In this document: piece by piece, positions 1 to 6,397 of the stretch
How positions within the stretch are numbered: position 1 is the first letter of the stretch
Layout: every line of letters begins with the position of its first letter
Assembly: GCA_012961925.1 (NCBI GenBank)
Contig: DTYK01000186.1
Coordinates: 1 to 10,225 of the forward strand
Source: Candidatus Latescibacterota bacterium
Lineage (GTDB): Bacteria; Latescibacterota; MVCY01; DTYK01
Reading direction: 5' to 3'
DNA length: 10,225 nucleotides
Position numbers and translations under genes: made by a program
Notes under the pieces: generated by a model
Database searches by the model: none
Seen by the model: only the letters and a program-made list of their open reading frames with translations
Told to the model about the DNA's origin: nothing

Positions 1-1
1 A

Positions 2-88
2 AAAGAGTTTGCGTACCATGATGAAGTTGCGAAGACGATACAATGCAAGACATACTTTGCCAAACCCTATCATTCGGAAAGGAGTTGA
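2..88 (+). pseudogene. Remnant of an IS30-family transposase (C-terminal part, 5' end outside window)
   Basis: Read from base 2, the + strand encodes KEFAYHDEVAKTI, then YFAKPYHS, and stops at TGA 86-88. From my knowledge of IS30-family DDE transposases, this matches the segment just after the second catalytic Asp (DNGKEFA..H..IA, then YFA.PY.SWERG.NEN.NG). The expected Trp of SWERG is missing, and the frame breaks in the ERG.NEN stretch that carries the catalytic Glu. Resemblance resumes weakly as NVNG around 100-111, inside the next gene. The piece therefore looks like a decayed, inactive relic with small deletions. No terminal inverted repeat is visible, and the expected last roughly 40 or more residues are missing or unrecognisable. 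The family call is by remembered motif only, and the catalytic residues before KEF lie outside the window. Confidence 0.62.
81..84 (+). promoter_or_regulatory. Shine-Dalgarno site that decides the PHP gene start
   Basis: GGAG lies 8 bases before the ATG at 93, a normal spacing, and favours that ATG over the in-frame TTG at 9 and the ATGs at 18 and 21. The site falls in the bases that would have encoded ERG of the transposase relic, so it may have been recruited from it. Confidence 0.5.
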
Positions 89-92
89 ATCA

Positions 93-1160
93 ATGTCAAC
101 GGGTTTAGGAGCAAACTTGGCTGATCTATCCGACGAATTAAAACTCGAACTGGAGAGACTGATAACAAGGGAATCAGAGATCAACGATCAGATGCAGAAA
201 GCTAAGGAGGACATGAAGGCCAGGGTGGAGAGTTCCCTCCAGCAATGTAGCCATAAGATATACAGATGCGACTTTCATGCACATTCCACATACAGTGACG
301 GTAAATCGAACGTAGATGAGATCCATGAGTGGATGGTTTATTCCGGAATAGATTTTATGGTGATAACGGACCATGGTACACTTTCACAGAGGGTCGATTG
401 TATGAAGTATCCTGACATGTGGTATGGGGAGGAGAGCACTAACGGGCACCATATAGTTGCTCTTGATATCCCGAGGGAGCTGGACCCGGCTGATGATTTA
501 CAAGGTGCAGTGAACAAGGTGAGAGAGCTTGGAGGGTTCCCTATTGTAGCACATCCCTGCGGGTGGTACAAGCACCCCTATCCTCCCGGGTTGGCAGATG
601 AGTTGGATGGGCTTGATGGCAAATATGCTATTGAGATCGGAAACGGGGCCGAGAACATCTTCGACTACTTCGATGAGACAGACCAGAAAGCGGTGATGTT
701 GTGGGATAGATTGCTCAGTCAAGGAAAGGAAGTAGTGGGGTTGGGGAATACTGATGAACACCACTGTTATCAGATAGGGATTCTCTGGAACGGTGTAATC
801 TGCAGCGCACCTGCCAAAGAAGAGATAATGGAGGCAATGAGAGAGGGTCACCTCTTTGTGTCCAACGGTCCTGTAATCATCTTGAAGACCGAGCAGGGGA
901 TCATGGGTGATACTATATACGTTGAACAGGAGAAAAGCTTGACATTTGAAGTTGAATGCCATGACGCTCACGGGATATACCAGATCAAGGTGATTAAGGA
1001 TGCCGGAGTGTTCAAGAAGTTTACATTTCAAGGGGAAGAAAGCATCACGCTTCAATTCGAAGATCTGTTTTCAAAAAATTATGGGTATTATAGGGCAGAG
1101 TGTTATACCCTTGATGGGAGAAGGGCCTACAGTAATCCAATCAGGGTGATGAAAGAGTAA
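93..1160 (+). CDS. PHP-domain metal-dependent hydrolase, CehA/McbA type
   Basis: This 355-residue protein is probably cytoplasmic, with no signal peptide or membrane segment. Residues about 10-55 are charged and coiled-coil-like. The PHP metal-binding fold follows: HAH at 62-64, SDG with Asp69, TDHG with Asp93 and His94, GEEST at 112-116, AHP with His154, EIGNG with Glu181, and TDEHH with Asp221 and His223. Residues about 253-355 begin with FVSNGP and continue as a beta-rich, immunoglobulin-like tail, as is usual in the CehA/McbA group. Members hydrolyse phosphoesters or related bonds using a metal cluster, but the substrate here cannot be told. The start at 93 rests on a GGAG 8 bases upstream; in-frame starts at 9, 192 and 213 also exist. 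The first codons overlap the IS30 relic, so the true N-terminus is uncertain. The gene stands alone, with a weak terminator after it. Confidence 0.85.
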   Translation: MSTGLGANLADLSDELKLELERLITRESEINDQMQKAKEDMKARVESSLQQCSHKIYRCDFHAHSTYSDGKSNVDEIHEWMVYSGIDFMVITDHGTLSQRVDCMKYPDMWYGEESTNGHHIVALDIPRELDPADDLQGAVNKVRELGGFPIVAHPCGWYKHPYPPGLADELDGLDGKYAIEIGNGAENIFDYFDETDQKAVMLWDRLLSQGKEVVGLGNTDEHHCYQIGILWNGVICSAPAKEEIMEAMREGHLFVSNGPVIILKTEQGIMGDTIYVEQEKSLTFEVECHDAHGIYQIKVIKDAGVFKKFTFQGEESITLQFEDLFSKNYGYYRAECYTLDGRRAYSNPIRVMKE

Positions 1161-1161
1161 A

Positions 1162-1187
1162 GGACTCCGAAACTGTCGGCCGTTTTT
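1162..1187 (+). terminator. Weak candidate intrinsic terminator after the PHP gene
   Basis: GG (1162-1163) plus CCGA (1167-1170) can pair with TCGG plus CC (1176-1181) around a 5-base loop, with a 3-base bulge on the left arm. Five Ts follow at 1183-1187. The stem is short, so the call is tentative, but the position just past the stop codon fits. Confidence 0.35.
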
Positions 1188-1213
1188 ATACGGTTTGTCT
1201 GTTAACATATACT
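1185..1213 (+). promoter_or_regulatory. Candidate sigma-70-type promoter for the tlpA-like/trxB pair
   Basis: TTTATA at 1185-1190 (4 of 6 consensus bases) is followed by a 17-base spacer and TATACT at 1208-1213 (5 of 6). The start point would be near 1220, giving a leader of about 25 bases. The -35 box overlaps the T-run of the candidate terminator. Confidence 0.5.
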
Positions 1214-1230
1214 CATAAGGAACCTCTTCA

Positions 1231-1239
1231 AAAGGAGGT
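1231..1239 (+). promoter_or_regulatory. Strong Shine-Dalgarno fixing a TTG start
   Basis: AAAGGAGGT is a near-perfect anti-16S match, 5 bases before the TTG at 1245. It supports TTG as the start of the lipoprotein gene. The GTG at 1238 is in another frame. Confidence 0.75.
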
Positions 1240-1244
1240 GTGGT

Positions 1245-1763
1245 TTGAAACTTTTAAGGATACTGCTCTTTTTGCTCGTGTTGTGCCTCTCATTGCCTCT
1301 GGTCACAAGCTGTACCGGGAAGAAAGAAGAGGGAGGAGCAACTACGGCGGATATGGCGCCGGATTTCTCGGCTGTACTCCTCGACGGCGACGAGGTCAAA
1401 CTATCCGACTTCAGAGGTCGGGTGGTGCTGCTCAATTTCTGGGCGACCTGGTGTCCCGCATGTAAAAAGGAGGTGCCGGAGCTACAGAAGATAGCCGAAG
1501 ACTATGAGGGTAAGAAGGTGGTCGTTCTTGGAGTTAGCCATGAAAAGCCGGAGGTGATCCGAGAGGCCAAAGGGGCCATGGGGATCACTTACCTCCTGGC
1601 CACCGTGGAGGCTGAGGTGTTCAATACCTATCGGGTGAAGGGAATACCGCAAACATTCATCATAGACAAGCGAGGAAGGATAAGGTTACATCGCTCGGGT
1701 TACATACCGGGGATGGAGGAGGAGCTCAGAAAGACCATTGACAGGTTGCTGGAGGCGAGATGA
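1245..1763 (+). CDS. TlpA/ResA-like thioredoxin-fold lipoprotein
   Basis: This 172-residue envelope thiol-disulfide oxidoreductase has a TTG start and a very strong Shine-Dalgarno. The N-terminus is a lipoprotein signal: Lys2 and Arg5, a Leu-rich segment 6-19, then a lipobox V-T-S-C with Cys23 as the likely lipidated residue. A short Lys/Glu/Gly linker follows. The thioredoxin fold starts near residue 36 (APDF at 38-41) and carries the redox site WCPAC, Cys70 and Cys73. The cis-proline loop is GIPQT with Pro135. The CPAC active site and overall pattern fit TlpA/ResA proteins, which reduce disulfides outside the cytoplasm, often for cytochrome c maturation. No cytochrome biogenesis genes are in the window, so the partner is unknown. 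The stop overlaps the next gene by 4 bases (ATGA), implying coupled translation with the thioredoxin reductase. Confidence 0.9.
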   Translation: MKLLRILLFLLVLCLSLPLVTSCTGKKEEGGATTADMAPDFSAVLLDGDEVKLSDFRGRVVLLNFWATWCPACKKEVPELQKIAEDYEGKKVVVLGVSHEKPEVIREAKGAMGITYLLATVEAEVFNTYRVKGIPQTFIIDKRGRIRLHRSGYIPGMEEELRKTIDRLLEAR

Positions 1764-2683
1764 AAAGGGCGGAGTTCGATGTGATAATCGTAGGTGCTGG
1801 GCCGGCAGGTTTAACCGCGGGTATTTATGTTGCCCGAGCGGGGCTTAATGCCGTTCTCTACGAGAAGTTGTCTCCGGGCGGACAGGCGGCCACAACTGAC
1901 CTCGTGGAGAACTATCCTGGTTTTGATCGCGGCATCTCTGGGCTTGAGCTCATGGAGAAGATGGAGAGTCAAGCAAGGAGGTTTGGTCTGCGTATTGAGT
2001 TCAAACCTGTTGACAGGGTCTACTCGTCGGATGGTTTACACTTCGTGAGGACCGCGGATGGGGAAGATAATTCCGCTCGTGCAGTCATCGTTGCAACGGG
2101 AGCCGAACCCAATCCTCTGGGCGTGCCGGGGGAAGATGCACTCAGAGGGCGGGGTGTTTCCTACTGTGCCACATGTGATGGACCGCTCTACCGTAGCGGA
2201 AAGGTCGCAGTAGTCGGGGGAGGAGACTCTGCTGTGGGAGAGGCGATATTCCTGACCAGATTCGCCAGCAAAGTCTATCTTGTCCACCGACGCCATCAGC
2301 TGAGGGCGACAAAGTCTCTACAGGACAAGGCATTGTCGAATGATAAGGTGGAATTTATCTGGGATTCAGTTGTTACGAGGATAGAAGGGGAAGATTCGGT
2401 AAACTCGATATCGATAAGGAATGTGAGATCTGCCAAGGAGCGTAAGCTTAAGGTAGATGGAGTATTCATCTACGTGGGTAGGAAACCAAACAGCGCCATA
2501 CTCGACACCGAAGTGAGAAGCGATCAGAAAGGGTACATCATAACTAATGAACACATGGAGACTTCGGTAAAAGGTCTTTTTGCCGCAGGGGACGTCAGGT
2601 CAAAGCTTCTATATCAGATCGCAACAGCCGTCGGAGACGGTGCTACTGCGGCGTATGCTGTCGAGAAGTCCATTGCCGGTTGA
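1760..2683 (+). CDS. trxB: Thioredoxin reductase
   Basis: This 307-residue cytoplasmic flavoprotein is the usual length for low-molecular-weight thioredoxin reductases, which pass electrons from NADPH through FAD and a Cys pair to thioredoxin. The FAD-binding motif GAGPAG is at 12-17, the redox pair CATC at 136-139 and the second dinucleotide motif GGGDSA at 153-158. HRR at 176-178 with Arg182 matches the NADPH-preferring signature. The C-terminal FAD motif FAAGDVR is at 274-280. A GGAGG sits 4 bases before the ATG, which overlaps the preceding stop, so this gene is cotranscribed with the TlpA-like lipoprotein. That partner acts outside the membrane whereas this enzyme acts inside, so direct electron transfer is not expected. 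The gene converges with the tRNA gene, with 26 bases between them. Confidence 0.95.
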   Translation: MKRAEFDVIIVGAGPAGLTAGIYVARAGLNAVLYEKLSPGGQAATTDLVENYPGFDRGISGLELMEKMESQARRFGLRIEFKPVDRVYSSDGLHFVRTADGEDNSARAVIVATGAEPNPLGVPGEDALRGRGVSYCATCDGPLYRSGKVAVVGGGDSAVGEAIFLTRFASKVYLVHRRHQLRATKSLQDKALSNDKVEFIWDSVVTRIEGEDSVNSISIRNVRSAKERKLKVDGVFIYVGRKPNSAILDTEVRSDQKGYIITNEHMETSVKGLFAAGDVRSKLLYQIATAVGDGATAAYAVEKSIAG

Positions 2684-2709
2684 TCTCCCGGTGAGGGGAA
2701 AATAAAAAG

Positions 2710-2793
2710 TGCCGAAGGGGGGACTCGAACCCCCACGCCCATTCGGGCACTGCGCCCTGAACGCAGCGCGTCTACCAGTTCCACCACTTCGGC
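2710..2793 (-). tRNA. tRNA-Leu(CAG)
   Basis: The reverse strand folds as a type II tRNA. The acceptor stem is GCCGAAG with CTTCGGC. The anticodon stem is CTGCG/CGCAG around loop TTCAGGG, giving anticodon CAG (+ strand 2757-2759), which reads CUG. There is a long variable arm, GCCC/GGGC, and a T-arm with a GGGGG/CCCCC stem and loop TTCGAGT. The discriminator base is A. No 3' CCA is encoded: the gene is followed by C and then TTTTT, so CCA must be added by nucleotidyltransferase. The T-run may help end transcription. Confidence 0.96.
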
Positions 2794-2801
2794 ACAACAT
2801 A

Positions 2802-2830
2802 AAAATAGCAAACAAATGCACCTGTGTCAA
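2802..2830 (-). promoter_or_regulatory. Promoter of tRNA-Leu
   Basis: On the - strand, a perfect TTGACA (2825-2830) is followed by a 17-base spacer and TATTTT (2802-2807). The start point would lie within a few bases of the mature tRNA 5' end at 2793. This is the best consensus promoter in the window. Confidence 0.72.
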
Positions 2831-2838
2831 GATTTTTC

Positions 2839-2867
2839 TTGAAAAGTGAGGAGATTTTTGTTATCAT
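2839..2867 (+). promoter_or_regulatory. Promoter of smpB and probably the downstream operon
   Basis: TTGAAA (2839-2844), a 17-base spacer and TATCAT (2862-2867) give a good sigma-70-type promoter. Initiation 6-7 bases downstream would leave a leader of only about 12 bases, just containing the GGTGGAG ribosome-binding site. Its -35 box is 8 bases from the divergent tRNA -35 box. Confidence 0.62.
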
Positions 2868-2885
2868 CTTAGAGGTGGAGAGGCC

Positions 2886-3338
2886 GTGATACGTAACAGA
2901 AGAGCTCGCCACTACTTTGAAATTCTTGATACGATTGAGGCAGGTATCGCTCTCTGGGGGACAGAAGTTAAGTCTATCAGATCGGGGAAGGCCAACCTCA
3001 GGGATAGCTTCGCCAGGATCGAAGGTGGCGAGGTATTTCTCTATAATCTCCATATCAGTCCCTACCAGCAGGGTAACAGGTATAACCATGATCCCATGAG
3101 AACCAGGAAACTACTTCTTCACCGATCCCAGATAAAGCATCTGGCTGGAAAAGTTCAGGAAAAAGGGCTAACCTTAGTCCCCCTCGCCCTCTATTTCAAA
3201 AATGGCAGGGTGAAGGTTGAATTGGCTCTGGCAAGGGGAAAGAGAAAGTACGACCGACGGGAAGACGTAATCGAAAGAGAGGCTCAAAGGGAGATGGAGA
3301 GAGCCTTGAAAAGAGTAGCCCAAGGTAAAAATCCTTAA
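2886..3338 (+). CDS. smpB: SsrA-binding protein SmpB
   Basis: This 150-residue cytoplasmic RNA-binding protein, near the family's normal length, escorts tmRNA to stalled ribosomes for trans-translation. Signature stretches are NRRARHYFEI at the start, EAGIALWGTEVKSIR near 19-33, NLRDSFA near 37-43 and HISPY with an RTRKLLLH segment in the middle. The basic C-terminal tail, with the GKRKYDRRE motif near 117-125, inserts into the ribosomal A site in known SmpB. The start is GTG at 2886, with GGAG 5 bases upstream; the conserved N-terminal residues begin at once, so no longer form is expected. It leads a run with the amidase (5 bases after its stop), rph and rdgB. The tmRNA gene itself is not in this window. 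Confidence 0.96.
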   Translation: MIRNRRARHYFEILDTIEAGIALWGTEVKSIRSGKANLRDSFARIEGGEVFLYNLHISPYQQGNRYNHDPMRTRKLLLHRSQIKHLAGKVQEKGLTLVPLALYFKNGRVKVELALARGKRKYDRREDVIEREAQREMERALKRVAQGKNP

Positions 3339-3343
3339 AAGTG

Positions 3344-4909
3344 ATGAAAAAAGCTCTAACCATAATCTTCTCACTCCTTGTCCTTACGGCAATAGTTCGA
3401 TCCACAGAGGGCGAAGTTGTCAAGGTCGCTTACTCTGATGGCAGACCGGTGCAGATGATTGCTGCCACGGAAGCCCACGGTACCTATTACATCTCATTGG
3501 TGGGATTGGCACGTACTTTCGGGGCATCCCTCTACTGGTCCCCCTTGACCAGAAAGATGGTATTCAAATTAGGGGGAAGTGAGATTAAGGTGACAGCAAT
3601 GAATCCGATTGTGGTCGTCGATGATTTGATCTTTAACCTACCGGTTATGCCTATGGTGGAGGAAGGGGCGATTTATGTCCCTGTAGGGCCTTTTACGCCT
3701 CTCTTGGACAGGGTAGTTCCCGGAGATGTAAGATGGGAGTCGGAAAGCAGGACGCTCTTCGTAGAGATGGCACAGACTAACCTTTCCGCACCAATAATCG
3801 AAGAGAGGGAAAACGGTACCCTGGTTACAATTCCGGCGATGCGCCATTTCGACCAGATCCTTGACACCACCAGCGAACCAAGCTGGCTTCATCTCACTAT
3901 ATACGGAGGTAAGCTTGATCCCTCTGTGTGGGTGTCTCTTACCCCCCGGGGAGCGATAAAAAAGATACTGGCCTATCAATATGAAAATTCAGCTCAGATC
4001 TCCTTTCTCCTTGAGAAGGGGATAAGGTATAAGGTCTATCAGACCAGTTCACCGGAAAGGATCATCCTGGTGTTAAGGGAAGCCGGTCCATCTGAAGGCC
4101 TATTGGTTCGACGGGAAGTCCTTGATCCGGAGGTAGATTATGATCTATGGGCAATCGACACCATTGTGATTGATCCCGGCCATGGGGGGGTGGATTCAGG
4201 GGCTATCGGGCCAACCGGCCTGAAGGAGAAGGAGGTTGTGCTCGATATAGCCCATCGTTTGAAGAAGCTTCTGGAAGAGAGATTGCACTTGAGGGTGATT
4301 CTGACCAGGGAAGAGGACGTTTTCGTGCCGTTAGGAGAACGGGCAGAGATAGCCAATCGCAACGGAGGTAAGCTCTTTATCAGTATTCACACCAATGCCA
4401 ACCGGAAAACCAACGTTAACGGGGTTGAAGTCTATTTCCTCTCTGAGGCCAGAACTGATGAAGCGATGGAGGTGGCAAGGCGCGAGAACGCCTCAATAAG
4501 ATTTGAGGAACCTGCCAATTCCGTTGGTGAGATCAAGGATGAGGATTTTCTGTTAAGGGATATCAGAGGCATTCTGGTGAATATGGCTTCAAACAGGTTC
4601 CTGAAGGAGAGTCAGGACCTGGCTGCCCTGATACAATCTGAACTTGTCAGGGCAACCCGCCTCCCAGACCGTGGGGTCAAACAGGCTGGATTTTACGTTA
4701 TGTTAGGTACAGAGGCGACAATGCCGAGCGTTCTTGTAGAGGTGGCCTTCATATCCAATCGATACGAAGAGAGACTGTTAAAGACGAGAAGTTTCCGACA
4801 GAAGGTGGCTGAGGCGCTCTACCGGTCGGTCAAGGCTTTTAAGGAGAGACAGGAACAGGGATTGGGAACTGGTACCGCAGCAAGCATCCAGGTGGAACGG
4901 GGAGGGTGA
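3344..4909 (+). CDS. Secreted N-acetylmuramoyl-L-alanine amidase with N-terminal stalk and AMIN-like domains
   Basis: This 521-residue exported cell-wall hydrolase cleaves the bond between N-acetylmuramic acid and the peptide stem. The signal peptide is residues 1 to about 23 (KK, then a hydrophobic run). Residues about 30-142 resemble a copper-amine-oxidase N-terminal stalk domain (DGRPVQM, YISLVGLARTFG, YVPVGPF). Residues about 149-247 look AMIN-like, a type that targets amidases to peptidoglycan. The Amidase_3 domain follows, with likely zinc ligands His280 (DPGHGG), Glu295 and His349 (SIHTNAN), and catalytic Glu466 (VLVEVAFISN). Between His349 and the last helices lies a segment of about 60 residues that could hold a regulatory helix. 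A GTG one codon earlier (3341) is possible. The Shine-Dalgarno is weak, so coupling to smpB is likely. The stop lies 1 base before rph. Confidence 0.92.
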   Translation: MKKALTIIFSLLVLTAIVRSTEGEVVKVAYSDGRPVQMIAATEAHGTYYISLVGLARTFGASLYWSPLTRKMVFKLGGSEIKVTAMNPIVVVDDLIFNLPVMPMVEEGAIYVPVGPFTPLLDRVVPGDVRWESESRTLFVEMAQTNLSAPIIEERENGTLVTIPAMRHFDQILDTTSEPSWLHLTIYGGKLDPSVWVSLTPRGAIKKILAYQYENSAQISFLLEKGIRYKVYQTSSPERIILVLREAGPSEGLLVRREVLDPEVDYDLWAIDTIVIDPGHGGVDSGAIGPTGLKEKEVVLDIAHRLKKLLEERLHLRVILTREEDVFVPLGERAEIANRNGGKLFISIHTNANRKTNVNGVEVYFLSEARTDEAMEVARRENASIRFEEPANSVGEIKDEDFLLRDIRGILVNMASNRFLKESQDLAALIQSELVRATRLPDRGVKQAGFYVMLGTEATMPSVLVEVAFISNRYEERLLKTRSFRQKVAEALYRSVKAFKERQEQGLGTGTAASIQVERGG

Positions 4910-4910
4910 A

Positions 4911-5636
4911 TTGTTACAGAGGAGAGATGGAAGACTACCAGGGCAGATGCGCGAAGTTAGGATCAAAAGGGACTACTTGACCCATGCCGAAGGATCTGCC
5001 TTAATAGAGCAAGGCAACACCAAGGTTATATGTTCGGTATCTATAGAAGAAAAGGTTCCATCTTTTCTGAGAGGAGGTGGTACAGGCTGGCTAACGGCTG
5101 AATACGGCATGCTTCCCCGTTCAGCTCAGAAAAGAATACCCCGAGAGTTAACAGTGGGGACAGTAAAGGGCAGGATCTATGAAATCCAACGGATGATCGG
5201 CAGATCCCTCCGTGCGATTATCGATCTCGGGCAGATAGGCGAAAGAACTATCCAGATCGACTGCGATGTCATAGAAGCCGATGGAGGCACAAGAACGGCA
5301 TCCATCACTGGGGCATGGGTGGCCCTCTACGATGCCCTATCGAAGATGAGAAAGGAGAGGATCATCCAATCGGACCCTTTGTTGGACCAGTTAGCTGCTA
5401 TAAGTGTAGGTGTAATCAACAATACCCCTGTACTTGACCTTTGCTATGAAGAGGACTCGAAGGCCCAAGTCGATATGAACATCGTAATGGTGCCCTCAGG
5501 TGACATTGTGGAGATCCAAGGGACGGCAGAGGAGAAACCGTTCTCGCAGACGTTGATGATGGAGATGCTGAGGCTCGCCAAGGATGGGATATCACAGCTG
5601 GCAGTCATACAGAGGAAGGCCCTTGGACTGGAGTGA
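4911..5636 (+). CDS. rph: Ribonuclease PH
   Basis: This 241-residue phosphorolytic 3'-to-5' exoribonuclease trims tRNA 3' ends and forms a hexamer in known members. The family opening RRDGR is present right after the TTG start, which supports that start over the ATG at 4947; GGAGGG lies 4 bases upstream. Other signatures are AEGSALIE near 26-33, GWLTAEYGMLPR at 59-70, GRIYEIQRMIGRSLRA at 87-102 with phosphate-binding Arg88, DGGTRTASITGAW at 124-136 with Arg128, and DLCYEEDSKAQVDMN at 176-190 carrying Asp182 and Asp188. All key residues appear intact. It lies 1 base after the amidase stop and 48 bases before rdgB. The rph-rdgB neighbourhood is common across bacteria. Because the local tRNA lacks an encoded CCA, exact 3' trimming by enzymes such as this one matters in this host. 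Confidence 0.96.
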   Translation: MLQRRDGRLPGQMREVRIKRDYLTHAEGSALIEQGNTKVICSVSIEEKVPSFLRGGGTGWLTAEYGMLPRSAQKRIPRELTVGTVKGRIYEIQRMIGRSLRAIIDLGQIGERTIQIDCDVIEADGGTRTASITGAWVALYDALSKMRKERIIQSDPLLDQLAAISVGVINNTPVLDLCYEEDSKAQVDMNIVMVPSGDIVEIQGTAEEKPFSQTLMMEMLRLAKDGISQLAVIQRKALGLE

Positions 5637-5684
5637 GCCGGGTTTTAAAAGGGGAGACCGCAGAAAGGGTGACTGGGACCGCCG

Positions 5685-6284
5685 ATGAAGCTTGTGTTAG
5701 CAACAAGGAACAAGGGGAAGATCCAGGAGATACGAGACGTCTTGGCTGACCTGGGGATTCAGCTATCTTCATTAGATGACTGTGGTAGTGTCGCCGAGCT
5801 CATAGAAAAGGGTGGAACATTGGAAGAGAACGCCATGCACAAGGCCCTTACGGTTGCCAGGCAGCTTCGTTTACCCGCCCTGGCCGATGACTCAGGTCTG
5901 GAGGTTGATCATCTCAAGGGTGGACCAGGGGTCTTCTCCTCCCGGTTTGCTGGAGATGGGGCGAGCGATGAAGAGAACAACGAAAAGCTTCTGGAGGCGC
6001 TTAAAGGGGTTCCGGCACAGAAAAGGGGGGCTGCCTTCAGGTGTGTAATGGTCTTGGCCATGCCTGATGGGAGATTCTGGACCGCTGAAGGAAGGTGTGA
6101 AGGGAGGATAGCTGAAGTGCCAACGGGGACGGGTGGATTTGGTTATGATCCCCTATTCTTTGTCCCTGAGCTGGGAAAGACTTTCGCAGAATTAAGGCCG
6201 GAGGTAAAGAACAGAATCAGCCATAGGGCGAAGGCTTTAATAAAGATAAGGCGTATATTGGGCAAAATACACGACTGCTCGTAA
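5685..6284 (+). CDS. rdgB: XTP/dITP pyrophosphatase (RdgB/HAM1 family)
   Basis: This 199-residue cytoplasmic enzyme hydrolyses non-canonical purine nucleoside triphosphates (dITP, ITP, XTP) to monophosphate and pyrophosphate, keeping them out of DNA and RNA. Motifs in order: ATRNKGK at 6-12, LADDSGLEV at 67-75 with catalytic Asp69, GVFSSRFAG at 82-90, GTGGFGYDP at 148-156 and the C-terminal SHRAKAL at 179-185. Length matches the family. An in-frame stop at 5670-5672 and no earlier conventional start make the ATG at 5685 the only sensible start, although no strong Shine-Dalgarno is seen. It probably belongs to the smpB-led transcript. A 113-base gap with a possible promoter separates it from rpiB. 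Confidence 0.95.
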   Translation: MKLVLATRNKGKIQEIRDVLADLGIQLSSLDDCGSVAELIEKGGTLEENAMHKALTVARQLRLPALADDSGLEVDHLKGGPGVFSSRFAGDGASDEENNEKLLEALKGVPAQKRGAAFRCVMVLAMPDGRFWTAEGRCEGRIAEVPTGTGGFGYDPLFFVPELGKTFAELRPEVKNRISHRAKALIKIRRILGKIHDCS

Positions 6285-6319
6285 GAGAGTTTTGGAAAGC
6301 TCGGGTCTTATGTCGATTT

Positions 6320-6348
6320 TTGAGAAGAAATAAGTATCGAAGTTAGAT
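6320..6348 (+). promoter_or_regulatory. Possible promoter for rpiB-glyA-dCMP deaminase
   Basis: TTGAGA (6320-6325), a 17-base spacer and TTAGAT (6343-6348) lie in the 113-base gap before rpiB, giving a leader of about 43 bases. The -10 box is poor (4 of 6). Read-through from the upstream genes remains possible. Confidence 0.33.
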
Positions 6349-6397
6349 CGGTTGTTTCGGTATTTTACCCTTACTGTTTTAAACTTACGGAGGAACA

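Noticed and set aside
27..56. Possible promoter TTGCGA, 18-base spacer, CATACT before the PHP gene
   Set aside because: Both boxes are only 4 of 6 and lie in transposase-derived coding sequence, so chance matches are likely.
498..1055. Long antisense open frame (185 codons) opposite the PHP gene
   Set aside because: It lies wholly inside a gene with clear PHP motifs on the + strand, shows no recognisable domain and no ribosome-binding site that stands out.
2684..2709. Possible terminator between trxB and tRNA-Leu (CCGG repeats and T-run on the - strand)
   Set aside because: The CCGG/CCGG stem is 4 pairs, and on the - strand the T-run comes before rather than after it.
2609..2830. Two - strand open frames across the tRNA-Leu gene
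   Set aside because: Their sequence is just translated tRNA (a common misannotation). The region folds as a complete tRNA and overlaps the trxB end.
6282..6321. Possible terminator after rdgB: TAAGA/TCTTA with an inner GAG/CTC, then TTTTT
   Set aside because: The stem is AT-rich, broken by a GGG bulge, and 6 bases separate it from the T-run, so it is too weak to claim.
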